Shown here: piece after piece, positions 34,129 to 43,247 of the stretch
How the letters are laid out: the number at the start of each line of letters is the position of its first letter
How positions within the stretch are numbered: the stretch's first letter is position 1
Source of the DNA: Bacillota bacterium
GTDB lineage: Bacteria > Bacillota > Clostridia > Christensenellales > UMGS416
Length of the DNA: 64,000 bases
Direction: 5' to 3'
NCBI GenBank assembly: GCA_023398815.1
Contig: JAEWRW010000030.1
Span: forward strand, 30,775-94,774
Notes under the pieces: generated by a model
The model's input: the letters and a program-made list of their open reading frames with translations, nothing else
What the model was told of the DNA's origin: nothing
The model's database searches: none
Translations under genes and position numbers: made by a program

Positions 34129-35829
34129 TTACTTCTTCTCCGCGTTCTTGTACACGCGGTTGAGCGCCACGGGGTGGAACTCGATACCGGTCACGGAGCT
34201 CTTGATCATGTTGGCATCGGCCTTGGTGTACAGCGGCACGATGACGGCCTGATCCATCACGATCTTCTCGGCTTCGTACAGGGCGGCCCAGCGGGCGCTG
34301 GCGTCGGTGATGTACTTGCCGGTTGTGCAGTCCGCGATGATCTGGTCATAGGCAGCGTCGCTCCACAGACCGTAGTTGTTGCTGTTGCCAGTCACCCACA
34401 TGCCCAGGTAGGTCATCGGGTCGGCGTAGTCCGGGCCCCAGCGGGTCAGGCACACTTCGTACTTGCCAGCCTGGATATCCTCAACGCGCTGCTTCTTGGG
34501 CTCCACCTTGAGGTTCAGGGTGACACCGGGCAGGGCGGCCTCAATCTGCTCCTTGAGCACGGCGGCCACATTCTGGGTCTCGGTCTGGTCTTCCAGCAGC
34601 AGCTCGAAGGTAAAGGCGTCCTGGCCGAGCTCTTCCTTGGCCTTGGCATAGTACTCAGCGGCCTTGGCGGTGTCATCGGCGCAGACGTCCTTGAACTTGG
34701 TCTGGTCAGCGCTGAAGTCGGAGCCATCGGGGCCGGCAGCGAACTGCGGCGGTACGGCGGTGTAGGTGGCAACGGAGCCATCCTTCACCACGTCCTTGAC
34801 GATCTCGGCGCGGTTGACGGCGTTGCTGAGGGCCAAACGGAAGTTGGCGTTGCCCAGCGCGGGCACATCCTTGCCATTGAGGGTCAGGTACCACATGTAA
34901 CCGGCGCCGGTCACATTGAGTTCGGCGTCGCCGGAGACCTGGTCAACCTGGTCGCCGGAGAGCTTCACGATGTCAAGGGCGTCGTTCTGGTAGCTCATGA
35001 ACGCCTGCTGGCTGTCCTTGACGACCTGGTAGTTCAGGCCGGAGAGCTTCACGCTGTCAGCAGCGTAGTAATCGGGGTTCTTCACCAGGCTGAAAGACAG
35101 GGCTGCGGGCTCATAGCTGTCAAGCTTGAAAGCGCCGTTGCTCAGTACGGTCTCCGGGCTGGTGCCGAAGGTACCAGCCTCCAGGCTGGTGTAGAACTTG
35201 CGGTTTACCGGGTAGAAAGTGGGGAAGTACATCAGGCTCTCGAAATACGAGACCGGCACGTTCAACGTGACCTGCAGAGTCTTCTCGTCCACAGCCTTCA
35301 CACCCAGGTCGGTGACAGGCTTGCTGCCCCCGATGACCTCGGCGGCGTTCTGGATCTGGCCGATGTCGCTGAGCATATAGGAATACTCAGAGGCGGTGGC
35401 CGGGTCGGCGGCGCGCTGCCAGCCGAACACAAAGTCGTCGGCGGTGACGGCGTCCCCGTTGCTCCACTTGGTATCACGCAGGTGGAAGGTATAGGTTTTG
35501 CCATCCTCGCTTACGTCCACGCTCTCGGCGAGGGCGGGCACGGCCTTGCCGGTGGAATCCATCTGCATCAGGCCGTCGGTGTAGTCGGCGATGACCTCAA
35601 AGCTGGTGCCGTCAGTGGCGACCTGCGGGTCGAGGCTGGCGACCTCCACTTCCACCATCACGTTGAGGGCGTTGCCACCCGCCGCCGCGGCGGAAGCGGT
35701 GGCAGCACCGGCGCTGGCGGCGGCGTCCGCCGTGCTGGCCGGGGTGCTGCTGCCACAGGCAGCCATGCCCAGGGCCATCATAACGGCCATGGCAACAGCG
35801 GCCAGTGACTTCACTGGATTTCTCTTCAT
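34129..35829 (-). CDS. oppA: Oligopeptide ABC transporter substrate-binding lipoprotein OppA
   Basis: 566-residue family-5 extracellular binding protein. Signal peptide with Cys25 after MALGMAA as the lipobox. The solute-binding core starts NVMVEVEVASLDPQVATDGTSFEV, and YTFHLRDTKWSNGDAVTADDFVFGWQRAADP is the family signature. First gene of oppABCDF, behind a strong promoter and a 100-base leader. It takes up peptides; specificity is unknown. Confidence 0.95.
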   Translation of the reverse strand: MKRNPVKSLAAVAMAVMMALGMAACGSSTPASTADAAASAGAATASAAAAGGNALNVMVEVEVASLDPQVATDGTSFEVIADYTDGLMQMDSTGKAVPALAESVDVSEDGKTYTFHLRDTKWSNGDAVTADDFVFGWQRAADPATASEYSYMLSDIGQIQNAAEVIGGSKPVTDLGVKAVDEKTLQVTLNVPVSYFESLMYFPTFYPVNRKFYTSLEAGTFGTSPETVLSNGAFKLDSYEPAALSFSLVKNPDYYAADSVKLSGLNYQVVKDSQQAFMSYQNDALDIVKLSGDQVDQVSGDAELNVTGAGYMWYLTLNGKDVPALGNANFRLALSNAVNRAEIVKDVVKDGSVATYTAVPPQFAAGPDGSDFSADQTKFKDVCADDTAKAAEYYAKAKEELGQDAFTFELLLEDQTETQNVAAVLKEQIEAALPGVTLNLKVEPKKQRVEDIQAGKYEVCLTRWGPDYADPMTYLGMWVTGNSNNYGLWSDAAYDQIIADCTTGKYITDASARWAALYEAEKIVMDQAVIVPLYTKADANMIKSSVTGIEFHPVALNRVYKNAEKK

Positions 35830-35882
35830 GTGCTCTCTCCTCCCAATCCTTTTTGGCTAAAATGCCCTTGTTTAGAAATAGA

Positions 35883-35962
35883 GCGCTCGCCCCCCGATTC
35901 TGTTGGACGAGCGCCATTGCTCCAAACAATGCAACTATACTGCCGAGTACATGGGTTGTCAA
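35883..35962 (-). promoter_or_regulatory. oppA promoter and leader hairpin
   Basis: Minus strand TTGACA (35957-35962), 17 bp, TATAGT (35934-35939), near-perfect. In the leader a GCGCTCG/CGAGCGC hairpin (35883-35914) could stabilise the mRNA. Confidence 0.85.
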
Positions 35963-36382
35963 GGTTTTGCAAGTTTTTTGAGCCAATCTTTCTTGCCAAT
36001 GCTGTTTGGACACGTACTTCCAGTATTTCCTGCAGGGGCGCAGGAAAGCTGCGGCAAGAGGGTGCAGCCATGGGGAGAGGCACGGTTGCCTGTGATAATT
36101 GGCGTGAGAGCGTGCCTGACAAGTGTCTGCGCGGCATTTGCCCACCGGCACTGGGTGAATCAACAAAGGGCAACGTACTGTGCCATCGATGCGGGTGCCC
36201 TGTTGGCTTTTGCAGGAGTGGCGCAATTTGATGGCGTTTTTCCTTTTTTTAATCCAAAATGACGGACACTTTCCTTCTTGTTGCATGTGCGGTACAATTA
36301 AAACGCATCAATGTGGACGCGGAACAAGGGGATACGACCTTCCGTCCGCTGACAAGTATTGGGCATTGAAAGGGATGAACCG
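35963..36382. other. Intergenic region, no gene recognised
   Basis: About 420 bases between the oppA promoter and the nicotinamidase gene. A TACAAT at 36293-36298 could be a -10 for the nicotinamidase pair, but the -35 is poor. No riboswitch or supported small gene was seen. Confidence 0.4.
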
Positions 36383-36910
36383 ATGAAAAAACTATTGATC
36401 GTTGTGGATTACCAGAACGATTTTGTCAGCGGCAGCTTGGGCTTCCCGGGGGCGGAGCGGCTGGCCGACGGCATCGTTGCCAAAATACGGGAATACAAGA
36501 CGCGAGGTGATGACGTTGCCTTCACCTTTGACACCCACGACGAAACCTATGCCGACACCCAGGAGGGACGCAACCTGCCCGTGGCCCATTGTGGGCGTGG
36601 TTCCTGGGGCTGGCAGCTCTTTGGCCCCGTGGCGGGGGAGTGCGACGATGCGACGCCGCGCTTTGAGAAGGGCGCCTTCGGCTCGCTGGCGCTGGCCAAT
36701 TGGCTGGCAGGAAGGGAGTACGAGGCCATCGAATTGGTTGGCTTGGTCTCCAACATCTGCGTCGTCTCCAACGCCATCCTCGCGAAGGCCGCGCTGCCCG
36801 AGGCCGTTGTGACGGTGGATGCCGCCTGCACAGCGAGCCACGCCCCTGCGCTGCACGCCAAGACTCTGGATGTGCTGGAAGGACTGCAAATCCAGGTTAT
36901 CAACCGATAG
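36383..36910 (+). CDS. pncA: Nicotinamidase-like cysteine hydrolase
   Basis: 175-residue isochorismatase-superfamily enzyme. The triad is Asp9 (VVDYQNDF), Lys96 (RFEKGAFG) and Cys126 (VSNICVVSNA). A DTHDETY segment at 50-56 supplies likely metal ligands. In context it deamidates nicotinamide to nicotinate for the next enzyme, so the pair is the NAD salvage (Preiss-Handler) entry. The ATG at 36383 is 12 bases before pncB's ribosome region at the other end; the gene ends 12 bases before the next ATG. Ureido-acid hydrolases are alternatives within this superfamily. Confidence 0.88.
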   Translation: MKKLLIVVDYQNDFVSGSLGFPGAERLADGIVAKIREYKTRGDDVAFTFDTHDETYADTQEGRNLPVAHCGRGSWGWQLFGPVAGECDDATPRFEKGAFGSLALANWLAGREYEAIELVGLVSNICVVSNAILAKAALPEAVVTVDAACTASHAPALHAKTLDVLEGLQIQVINR

Positions 36911-36922
36911 GAAGGGAACACC

Positions 36923-38371
36923 ATGGACGGCAACCGTTATCAACTGCTCTGTGACTTCTACGAACTGACGATGGGCAATGGCTATCTCGCCCGCGGGATG
37001 GACCGGCGCATCACCTATTTTGATGTGTTCTTCCGCAAGGTGCCCGATGGCGGCGGTTATGCCGTTGCCGCAGGGCTCCAGCAGGTCATCGACTACATCC
37101 GTACCCTGCACTTTGATGAGGAGGACATCGTCTTCCTTCGAGGCAAGGGCACGTTCTCCAGTGAATTTCTGGAGTATCTGGCACACTTCCGGTTCCACGG
37201 CGACGTGTGGGCCGTGCCGGAGGGAACGCCGGTCTTCCCCAATGAGCCCATCCTCACGGTTCGTGCCCCGGCCATCGAGGCGCAGCTCTTGGAGACCTAC
37301 GTGCTGCTGACGATCAACCATCAGTCACTCATTGCCACCAAGTCCGCCCGCATCGTGCGCGCGGCCCAGGGGCGGCCCGTCACCGAGTTCGGCTCCCGCC
37401 GGGCCCAGGGGCCGGACGCCGCGGTGCTGGGGGCACGGGCGGCTTACATCGCCGGCTGCACCGGCACGGCCTGCCTGCTGGCCGACCAGCGGTATGGCGT
37501 GCCGGCCGGCGGCACCATGGCCCACTCCTGGGTGCAGATGTTCGACAGCGAATACGAGGCCTTCCTGGCCTATTGCCAGCAGTACCCCCACGGTGCCACG
37601 CTGCTGGTGGATACCTACAACGTGCTCAAAAGCGGCGTGCCCAATGCCATCCGCGCCTTTCAGGAGGTACTGGTGCCCCAGGGCATCACCCAGTGCGCCA
37701 TCCGGCTGGACTCGGGTGACCTCACGTACCTCTCGCGCCGGGCACGTCGCATGCTGGATGAGGCAGGGCTCACCGACTGCAAGATCGTCGCCTCCAACGC
37801 GCTGGATGAATTTCTCATCACCGACCTCATCGCCCAAGGGGCTCGCATCGATTCCTTCGGCGTGGGGGAGCGGCTCATCACCTCCCGCAGCGAGCCGGTG
37901 TTTGGCTGCGTGTACAAGCTGGCTGCCATTGAGGACGAGGCGGGCACCATCGTGCCCAAGATCAAGATCAGCGAAAACGCGGCCAAGGTGACCAACCCCC
38001 ACTTCAAGAAGGTGTACCGGCTCTACGACAACGTCTCCGGCAACGCCATGGCCGACCAGCTCTGCGTGTTTGACGAGACGATCGACGACAGCCAGGAGCT
38101 TGAGATCTTTGACCCCGAGTTCACCTGGAAGCGCAAGACCATCGAGAACTTTACGGCCAAGGAACTGCTGGTTCCCATCTTCCGCGCGGGTGAGCTGGTG
38201 TATCAGGAGCCGACACTCGCGGAGGTTCGCGCTCACTGCGCCGATCAACTCGACCGCCTGTGGGATGAGGTCAAGCGCTTTGAGAACCCGCACGAATACT
38301 ACGTGGATCTTTCGCCCAAGCTGTGGGGCATCAAGCAGCGCCTGCTGGGGGCACAGACTACCCGAGCCTAA
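36923..38371 (+). CDS. pncB: Nicotinate phosphoribosyltransferase
   Basis: 482-residue enzyme that makes nicotinate mononucleotide from nicotinate and phosphoribosyl pyrophosphate. The N-terminal MGNGYLARGMDRRITYFDVFFRKVP, then TEFGSRRAQGPDAA and GTMAHSWVQMF segments are family signatures; the C-terminal domain with VAKVTNP-like EN-AAKVTNPHFKKVYRL is present. The ATG follows GGAAGGGAACACC. Nicotinate mononucleotide is also the substrate of CobT, so it links NAD salvage with cobalamin. Confidence 0.95.
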   Translation: MDGNRYQLLCDFYELTMGNGYLARGMDRRITYFDVFFRKVPDGGGYAVAAGLQQVIDYIRTLHFDEEDIVFLRGKGTFSSEFLEYLAHFRFHGDVWAVPEGTPVFPNEPILTVRAPAIEAQLLETYVLLTINHQSLIATKSARIVRAAQGRPVTEFGSRRAQGPDAAVLGARAAYIAGCTGTACLLADQRYGVPAGGTMAHSWVQMFDSEYEAFLAYCQQYPHGATLLVDTYNVLKSGVPNAIRAFQEVLVPQGITQCAIRLDSGDLTYLSRRARRMLDEAGLTDCKIVASNALDEFLITDLIAQGARIDSFGVGERLITSRSEPVFGCVYKLAAIEDEAGTIVPKIKISENAAKVTNPHFKKVYRLYDNVSGNAMADQLCVFDETIDDSQELEIFDPEFTWKRKTIENFTAKELLVPIFRAGELVYQEPTLAEVRAHCADQLDRLWDEVKRFENPHEYYVDLSPKLWGIKQRLLGAQTTRA

Positions 38372-38391
38372 GGACTCCACTGCTCTTCACT

Positions 38392-38420
38392 CGCCGCCGG
38401 CCTCATGCCGGCGGCGTTTT
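38392..38420 (+). terminator. Terminator after pncB
   Basis: Nine-base-pair stem CGCCGCCGG/CCGGCGGCG with a 7-base loop, followed by TTTT. Confidence 0.88.
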
Positions 38421-38505
38421 CATGCGCAAGCCAGATGATGTGCCCCGCCTCCACGGTGTCCGGTGCCGTCGTTTGTCTGTCTCCGGCAGGAGGGGCATCA
38501 GGCAA

Positions 38506-38523
38506 ATGGAAACGGTTTTACCA
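38506..38523 (+). promoter_or_regulatory. CRE/LacI-type operator candidate
   Basis: ATGGAAACGGTTTTACCA resembles the catabolite-responsive element consensus with one mismatch and is near-palindromic. It lies 133 bases before the carbohydrate-active gene at 38656. Confidence 0.45.
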
Positions 38524-38655
38524 TGCTTTGAGTGCACACAAACCCTACCATTTGTCTATACATTCGTACGCAGGAAGAAGGAAAACACGTTTTGTGGCGA
38601 ATTGCTTTGATGCTGCCCACGCAGCAAACAGGACGCCAAACGAAGGAGGCACTCT

Positions 38656-40416
38656 ATGCTCAAGCCCTATCAGAACTTCAAAATCGCCGCCTATGTGTTC
38701 GCCTACTACCTGCAAAAGGCGGACGACGCGGAGATTCAACGCGCCATCGATTACTACAAGCAATACATGCACCTCGACAAGGTCTACCTGGAAAATCACC
38801 GCTCGGTCGTGGACATCCCCGTGGGGCGGATGCGGCAGGTGAAGGCACTCTTTGAGAAGAACGGCATCGAAGTGAGCGGCGGTATCACCTCCACGGGGCT
38901 CGTGGGGGAGCGCAAGCCCTCGTTCTACGACACCTATTGTTTCACCGACCCGGCCCACCGCGCGGCCTATCTGCAGATCGTGCGGGAGCTGTCCGAGGTC
39001 TTTGACGAGATCATTCTGGACGACTTCTTCTTCACGGCCTGCAAGTGCGAGAAGTGCATCGAAGCCAAGGGTAGCAAGAGCTGGGCTCAGTACCGGCTGG
39101 ATCTCATGGAGGGGTTCTCCAAGGAGATCGTGGCCCTGGCGCGCAGCATCAACCCCAAGATGAACTTCATCATCAAATACCCCAACTGGTACGAATCCTA
39201 CCAGGAGACGGGCTACAACCCCGGCAAGCAGAAGGACATCTTTGACATGATCTACACCGGTACCGAGACCCGCGAGGCCTCCTACAGCCCCCAGCACCTG
39301 CAGCGGTACGAGAGTTATTCCATCATACGCTTGATGGAGAACATCGCCCCCGGTCGCAACGGCGGCGGGTGGATTGACCAGGGCGGATCCATGGACAACC
39401 TGACCCGCTGGCTGGAGCAGGGGTATCTCACTATGCTCGCCAAGGCGCGGGAACTGATGCTCTTCAACTTCTCCGTGTTGGTGGATACGCCGGCGCTGGC
39501 GGCGCTGGGCGCGAGCTTCTATCGCATTGACGCGCTGCTGGGGCAGGCCGGGAACCCAATGGGCGTGGCTACCTACGAGCCCTATGACGGCGACGGCGAG
39601 GATCAGGTGCTTAATTATTTGGGTATGTGCGGCATTCCCTTTGAGCCCAAGCCGGAGTTTGACTTCGACGCCCCGGTGCTCTTCCTGTCGGAGACCTCGG
39701 CCCACGACCCCAACGTGATGCAGAAGTTGGAGCGCTATGTCCGCCAGGGCGGCAACGCCATCGTGACCACGGGCTTTGTGCGCCGCACCTACGACTGCGG
39801 CATCCGGGAGATGACCTCGGTGCGCCTCACGTCCCGCCATGTGCTGGGGCAGGAGTATCTCATCAGCCACTACAACACGCCGGCGGGCTCCATGGCCTGT
39901 GCCGGGGTGGACGATGTGCTCTTCGAGGTCCTCGACTACAAGACCAACGCAACCTGGAACGACGTCAAGGTCATCGCCGGGGAGAATAACTTCCCCGTGC
40001 TGACCGAGGACTTCTACGGCAAGGGCTGCCTCTATATCCTGAACGTGCCGGAGAACTTCTCCGACCTCTTCCGCCTCCCACGAGAGGTGTGGCAGATGAT
40101 CAACAAGGAGTTTGCCAAAGGGATGGATGTGTACGTGGCGGCGGGCATGAAGTGCAACCTCTTTGCCTACGACAACGATGTGTACGGGGTCTACCCCTAT
40201 GGCGCGGCGCGCGGCACGGTCAGCATCATCGTGAAGGGCGACTGCACCGGCATTCGCGACATCGAGACCGGTGTCGTTTACCCCGCCGCCGGCATCACGC
40301 CCCGCCCAGGTCGCCAGGGTGACAGCGCCACCTGCATCGACGAGCCGGTGGAGCACATCGTACCGGTGACGCTGCCCGGCGGCAAGCTGCTGTTCTTTAC
40401 GCCGGTGCGCGGCTAG
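38656..40416 (+). CDS. Putative glycoside-hydrolase-like TIM-barrel protein, family unassigned
   Basis: 586-residue cytosolic protein with no signal peptide. The N-terminal half (to about 330) looks like a TIM barrel: strands end in ITSTG, IILDDFFF (Asp122, Asp123), FIIKYPNWYES and IYTGTETREA. A CKCEKC cluster (129-134) follows the DDFFF motif. Residues about 350-410 (VLFLSETSAHDPNVMQKLERYVRQGGNAIVTTG) look like a glutamine-amidotransferase-like domain of the kind found after the barrel in GH42-like enzymes. A small beta domain ends the protein. Likely a carbohydrate hydrolase or lyase; no family is assigned with confidence. GGAGG lies 6 bases before the ATG. Confidence 0.6.
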   Translation: MLKPYQNFKIAAYVFAYYLQKADDAEIQRAIDYYKQYMHLDKVYLENHRSVVDIPVGRMRQVKALFEKNGIEVSGGITSTGLVGERKPSFYDTYCFTDPAHRAAYLQIVRELSEVFDEIILDDFFFTACKCEKCIEAKGSKSWAQYRLDLMEGFSKEIVALARSINPKMNFIIKYPNWYESYQETGYNPGKQKDIFDMIYTGTETREASYSPQHLQRYESYSIIRLMENIAPGRNGGGWIDQGGSMDNLTRWLEQGYLTMLAKARELMLFNFSVLVDTPALAALGASFYRIDALLGQAGNPMGVATYEPYDGDGEDQVLNYLGMCGIPFEPKPEFDFDAPVLFLSETSAHDPNVMQKLERYVRQGGNAIVTTGFVRRTYDCGIREMTSVRLTSRHVLGQEYLISHYNTPAGSMACAGVDDVLFEVLDYKTNATWNDVKVIAGENNFPVLTEDFYGKGCLYILNVPENFSDLFRLPREVWQMINKEFAKGMDVYVAAGMKCNLFAYDNDVYGVYPYGAARGTVSIIVKGDCTGIRDIETGVVYPAAGITPRPGRQGDSATCIDEPVEHIVPVTLPGGKLLFFTPVRG

Positions 40417-40424
40417 GGTATAAT
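40396..40424 (+). promoter_or_regulatory. Internal promoter before the DUF1080 gene
   Basis: TTTACG (40396-40401), 17 bp, TATAAT (40419-40424), overlapping the end of the previous gene. It could express the DUF1080 protein separately. Confidence 0.6.
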
Positions 40425-40462
40425 GCCCGAGCCCGTGCAAACCGGGGAAGAAAGGGAAACGA

Positions 40463-41293
40463 ATGAGGGACAACGAGGGATTCCAACCGCTCTTTGACGG
40501 CAAAACGCTGGCGGGCTGGCACGCCGTGCCCCGGCTGCCGGTGCCGCGCGCGCCCGGGGAGCCGGCCCCTGATACCACCACCGAAGCCTACCGCCGCGCC
40601 ACCCAAACCTGCGGCGGCTGGACGGTGGAGGACGGTGCCATCGTGGGCCGGCAGGATCCGCCGGGCTGCGGTTATGGCGGGTATCTGCTGAGCGACGTCG
40701 TGTACGGCGATTTTGAACTGGTGCTGGAGGCGCGGCCCGATTGGCCCGCTGACACCGGCATTCTGGTGCGTGCCACCGGCCTGGGCTCCCAGGGGTTCCA
40801 GGTGCTGCTCGACCACCGCAAGTCCGGCAACATCGGCGGCATCTATGGCAACGGCATCGGCGGGTTCCACGGCATCAACTTCACCCTGGACGCCAAGCGC
40901 GATGAGCAGGGCAATCCCATCGGCTTGATGCTGGAGGATTCGACCACCACCCTGGAGCCCATGACGCCCGACAAACCGGCGTTGCTGGCATCCGCCGCCA
41001 CTGGGGAGGAGTTCCTGGCCGCTTGGCGGTGGGACGATTGGAATGAGTTTCGCATCCGGGTGGAGGGGGCGTCGCCGCGCATCACCGTGCACATCAACGG
41101 CGTTATGATCGCTGAGATTGACACGGCTACGCTTCAGCACCCGCTCTATGACGCTGCGGCCATCCGGGCTCTTCTGGGCTCCCGGGGGCACATCGCCTTT
41201 GAAATCCACGACAACGACCCGGGAATGGGGGCGGCGCGTTGGGCCCCGGAGGCCGCCTGCCGCTGGCGCAACATCCGCCTGCGTGAGCTGTAA
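40463..41293 (+). CDS. DUF1080 / 3-keto-disaccharide hydrolase-like protein
   Basis: 276-residue concanavalin-like jelly-roll protein with no signal peptide. The pattern FQPLFDGKTLAGWHAVP, then GGWTVEDGAIVGR, GGYLLSDVVYGDFELVLEARP, NTGI-like DTGILVRA and the closing GHIAFEIHDND with WRNIRLREL matches the DUF1080 family, some members of which hydrolyse 3-keto-glycosides. It sits 47 bases after the TIM-barrel gene, so the two may process the same sugar. Confidence 0.88.
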   Translation: MRDNEGFQPLFDGKTLAGWHAVPRLPVPRAPGEPAPDTTTEAYRRATQTCGGWTVEDGAIVGRQDPPGCGYGGYLLSDVVYGDFELVLEARPDWPADTGILVRATGLGSQGFQVLLDHRKSGNIGGIYGNGIGGFHGINFTLDAKRDEQGNPIGLMLEDSTTTLEPMTPDKPALLASAATGEEFLAAWRWDDWNEFRIRVEGASPRITVHINGVMIAEIDTATLQHPLYDAAAIRALLGSRGHIAFEIHDNDPGMGAARWAPEAACRWRNIRLREL

Positions 41294-41306
41294 GCCAAGT
41301 CGATAG

Positions 41307-41340
41307 AACAGGCCCCATCCCGGTTGGGATGGGGCCTGTT
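41307..41340. terminator. Bidirectional terminator
   Basis: Perfect 15-bp stem AACAGGCCCCATCCC/GGGATGGGGCCTGTT with a 4-base loop, between DUF1080 and the convergent MATE gene. Confidence 0.9.
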
Positions 41341-41380
41341 GATGTTCTGCGTTGGGATGAAACGTACGATTGGGGGCGGC

Positions 41381-42754
41381 TCATTCCGCCGACAGTTCCT
41401 CCAGCGCCATTCGTTGGCGTACTTTGCCCCGGGCGTAGAAGAAGCTGGCCACCTGGCCTATGCCCGCCATTGCCCAGGTGATGGGGTAGCAGGCGAAGAG
41501 GATGATCTCCGTGGGGAACCAGCTGAACACCGTGACCAACCACACGATGCGCAGCAGGCACGCGCCCACCAGCGTGCTCACCATGGGCAGCACTGAGTAC
41601 CCCATGCCGCGGGTGAGGCCGGGATAGACGTTCATCATGCCGCAGGTGAAGAAGGCGATCATCATGACATTGATGCGCATCGCGCCCAGCTCGATGACCT
41701 GCGGATCGTTGGTGTAAATAGAGAGCAGCGGCCGGGCGAAGAGCATGGTCGCGCCGCCCAGCACAATCCAGGTGGCGAAGATGAGCACTGTGCACACCTT
41801 GGCGATGGTGTCGATGCGATCAACCTTCCTGGCCCCCATGTTTTGCCCGGCGAAGGTGATGGCTGCGTTGTAGTAGGCGTTCATCGCCGTGCCCACAAAC
41901 CCCTCGATGTTGGAGGCGGCCGAGCTCGCCGCCACCATGGTAGAGCCGAAGGAATTGACGGCCGACTGAATCAGCACGTTGGAGATGGAGAACAGCAGCC
42001 CCTGCAGCCCGGCGGGCAGGCCGATGCGCACAATCTGGGCGAGCTTGTGCCGGTCGATGCGCATTTGCCGGAGGTTGAAGTGGATGGCACCATGGCTGCG
42101 GCACAGGCAGATGACGATGAGCGCCATTGCCAGGTATTGGGATGCGACGGTGGACCAGGCCACACCGGCCACGCCCATGTGCAGCACGATGACCAGAAAG
42201 AGGTTCACGAACACGTTGACCACGCCGGCGATGAGCAGGTAGTACATGGGGCGGCGGCTGTCGCCCACAGCCCGCAGGATGGCCGCACCGAAGTTGAATA
42301 CCATGCTGGCCGGCAGGCTGAAGAAGTAGATGATCATGTATTGGGCGGAGAGATCAAAGATGTCCTCCGGCGTGCCCATCACCACCAGCAGGGGCCGCCA
42401 CAGGGTGAGGCCCAACACCATGACGAGGAGCCCGGCGATGACGCTGATGGCCATGGAGGTGTGCACCGACCGACTGACATCGTTGGGCTTGTCGGCGCCG
42501 TAGTCCTGCGCCACGATGACGCTGGTGCCCACCGACAGGCCCATGAAGAAATTGACGATGAGGTTGATGAGTGCGCCGGTCGCGCCGACCGCCGCCAGGG
42601 CCTCGCTGCCGGAGAAGCGCCCCACCACCACCATGTTTGTGGTGTTGAACAGCAGTTGCAGCGCGTTCATTGCCATGATGGGCAGGGAGAAAGTCAGTAT
42701 TTTGCCAAATAACGGACCATTGCACATGTCCAGATCGTGGTTGCGCGATATCAT
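41381..42754 (-). CDS. MATE-family efflux transporter
   Basis: 457-residue integral membrane antiporter with about 12 helices in two repeated halves. The N-terminus DMCNGPLFGKILTFSLPIMAMNALQLLFNTTNMVVVG is the classic MATE start, and the second half begins RIGLPAGLQGLLFSISNVLIQSAVNSFG. The start at 42754 is chosen because the sequence upstream is not MATE-like; the nearest AAAGGA is about 13 bases away. It likely exports drugs or metabolites with sodium or proton gradient. Confidence 0.92.
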   Translation of the reverse strand: MISRNHDLDMCNGPLFGKILTFSLPIMAMNALQLLFNTTNMVVVGRFSGSEALAAVGATGALINLIVNFFMGLSVGTSVIVAQDYGADKPNDVSRSVHTSMAISVIAGLLVMVLGLTLWRPLLVVMGTPEDIFDLSAQYMIIYFFSLPASMVFNFGAAILRAVGDSRRPMYYLLIAGVVNVFVNLFLVIVLHMGVAGVAWSTVASQYLAMALIVICLCRSHGAIHFNLRQMRIDRHKLAQIVRIGLPAGLQGLLFSISNVLIQSAVNSFGSTMVAASSAASNIEGFVGTAMNAYYNAAITFAGQNMGARKVDRIDTIAKVCTVLIFATWIVLGGATMLFARPLLSIYTNDPQVIELGAMRINVMMIAFFTCGMMNVYPGLTRGMGYSVLPMVSTLVGACLLRIVWLVTVFSWFPTEIILFACYPITWAMAGIGQVASFFYARGKVRQRMALEELSAE

Positions 42755-43181
42755 TTCGACAGATAATTCCTTTGCTCGTGTCACTGCCAGCTTTCCCACG
42801 TTACACCGCAATGCAAGCACCAGAAGGAAAGCTGTACCAGCCGTATGGGTCGCAAACAGGGCATTCACCCCCGCATGCCGCTGCAGCAGCCACTGTGCCA
42901 AGGTGAAGATGGACCCAAAGTGTCGGGTTCGCTGGGGACAACGGCCTCTTGCGAATTGCCCGCGCTCCGTATGTTATACCACAGTTGCCCGGCGATTGCC
43001 ACAGGCGCAAGGGGCAATTCCTTTGCGGCGAAGGGAATTTCTTCCGGTAAGAACAACGCAACGTTGGCGCGTGAGGCGGGTGGCTAGCGCTTGGTTTGGA
43101 CGTGTCACTCCACGATGCCGCAGTGCGCGGCCGACACACCCTTCCCCTGCGCTGCGAGTTGCAGTGGATGAGAAATACTGG
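42755..43181. other. Intergenic region between MATE and TetR genes
   Basis: A minus-strand extended -10 (TGGTATAAC, 42973-42981) may start a long MATE leader. The inverted repeat AATTCCCTT/AAAGGAATT (about 43015-43040) lies upstream of it. No gene recognised. Confidence 0.4.
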
Positions 43182-43232
43182 TTGACAAATGGCGGCGCAA
43201 AGAATAACATATATTATATAACTGGTGTTATT
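43182..43232 (+). promoter_or_regulatory. Promoter and operator of the TetR gene
   Basis: TTGACA (43182-43187), 17 bp, TAACAT (43205-43210). The inverted repeat AATAACA/TGTTATT (43203-43209 and 43226-43232) covers the -10 and start region, a likely TetR autorepression site. Confidence 0.7.
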
Positions 43233-43247
43233 TATGGGGTGAATTAG

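Noticed and set aside
34174..35808. Long open frame antisense to oppA (544 codons)
   Set aside because: It mirrors a clear OppA gene in GC-rich DNA, has no ribosome site and no recognisable domain.
38545..40581. 678-codon frame on the minus strand opposite the TIM-barrel gene
   Set aside because: Low-complexity shadow of a gene with good start, ribosome site and domain-like pattern on the plus strand.
42755..42901. N-terminal extension of the MATE gene
   Set aside because: Starts on TTG with no ribosome site and the added residues do not resemble MATE proteins.
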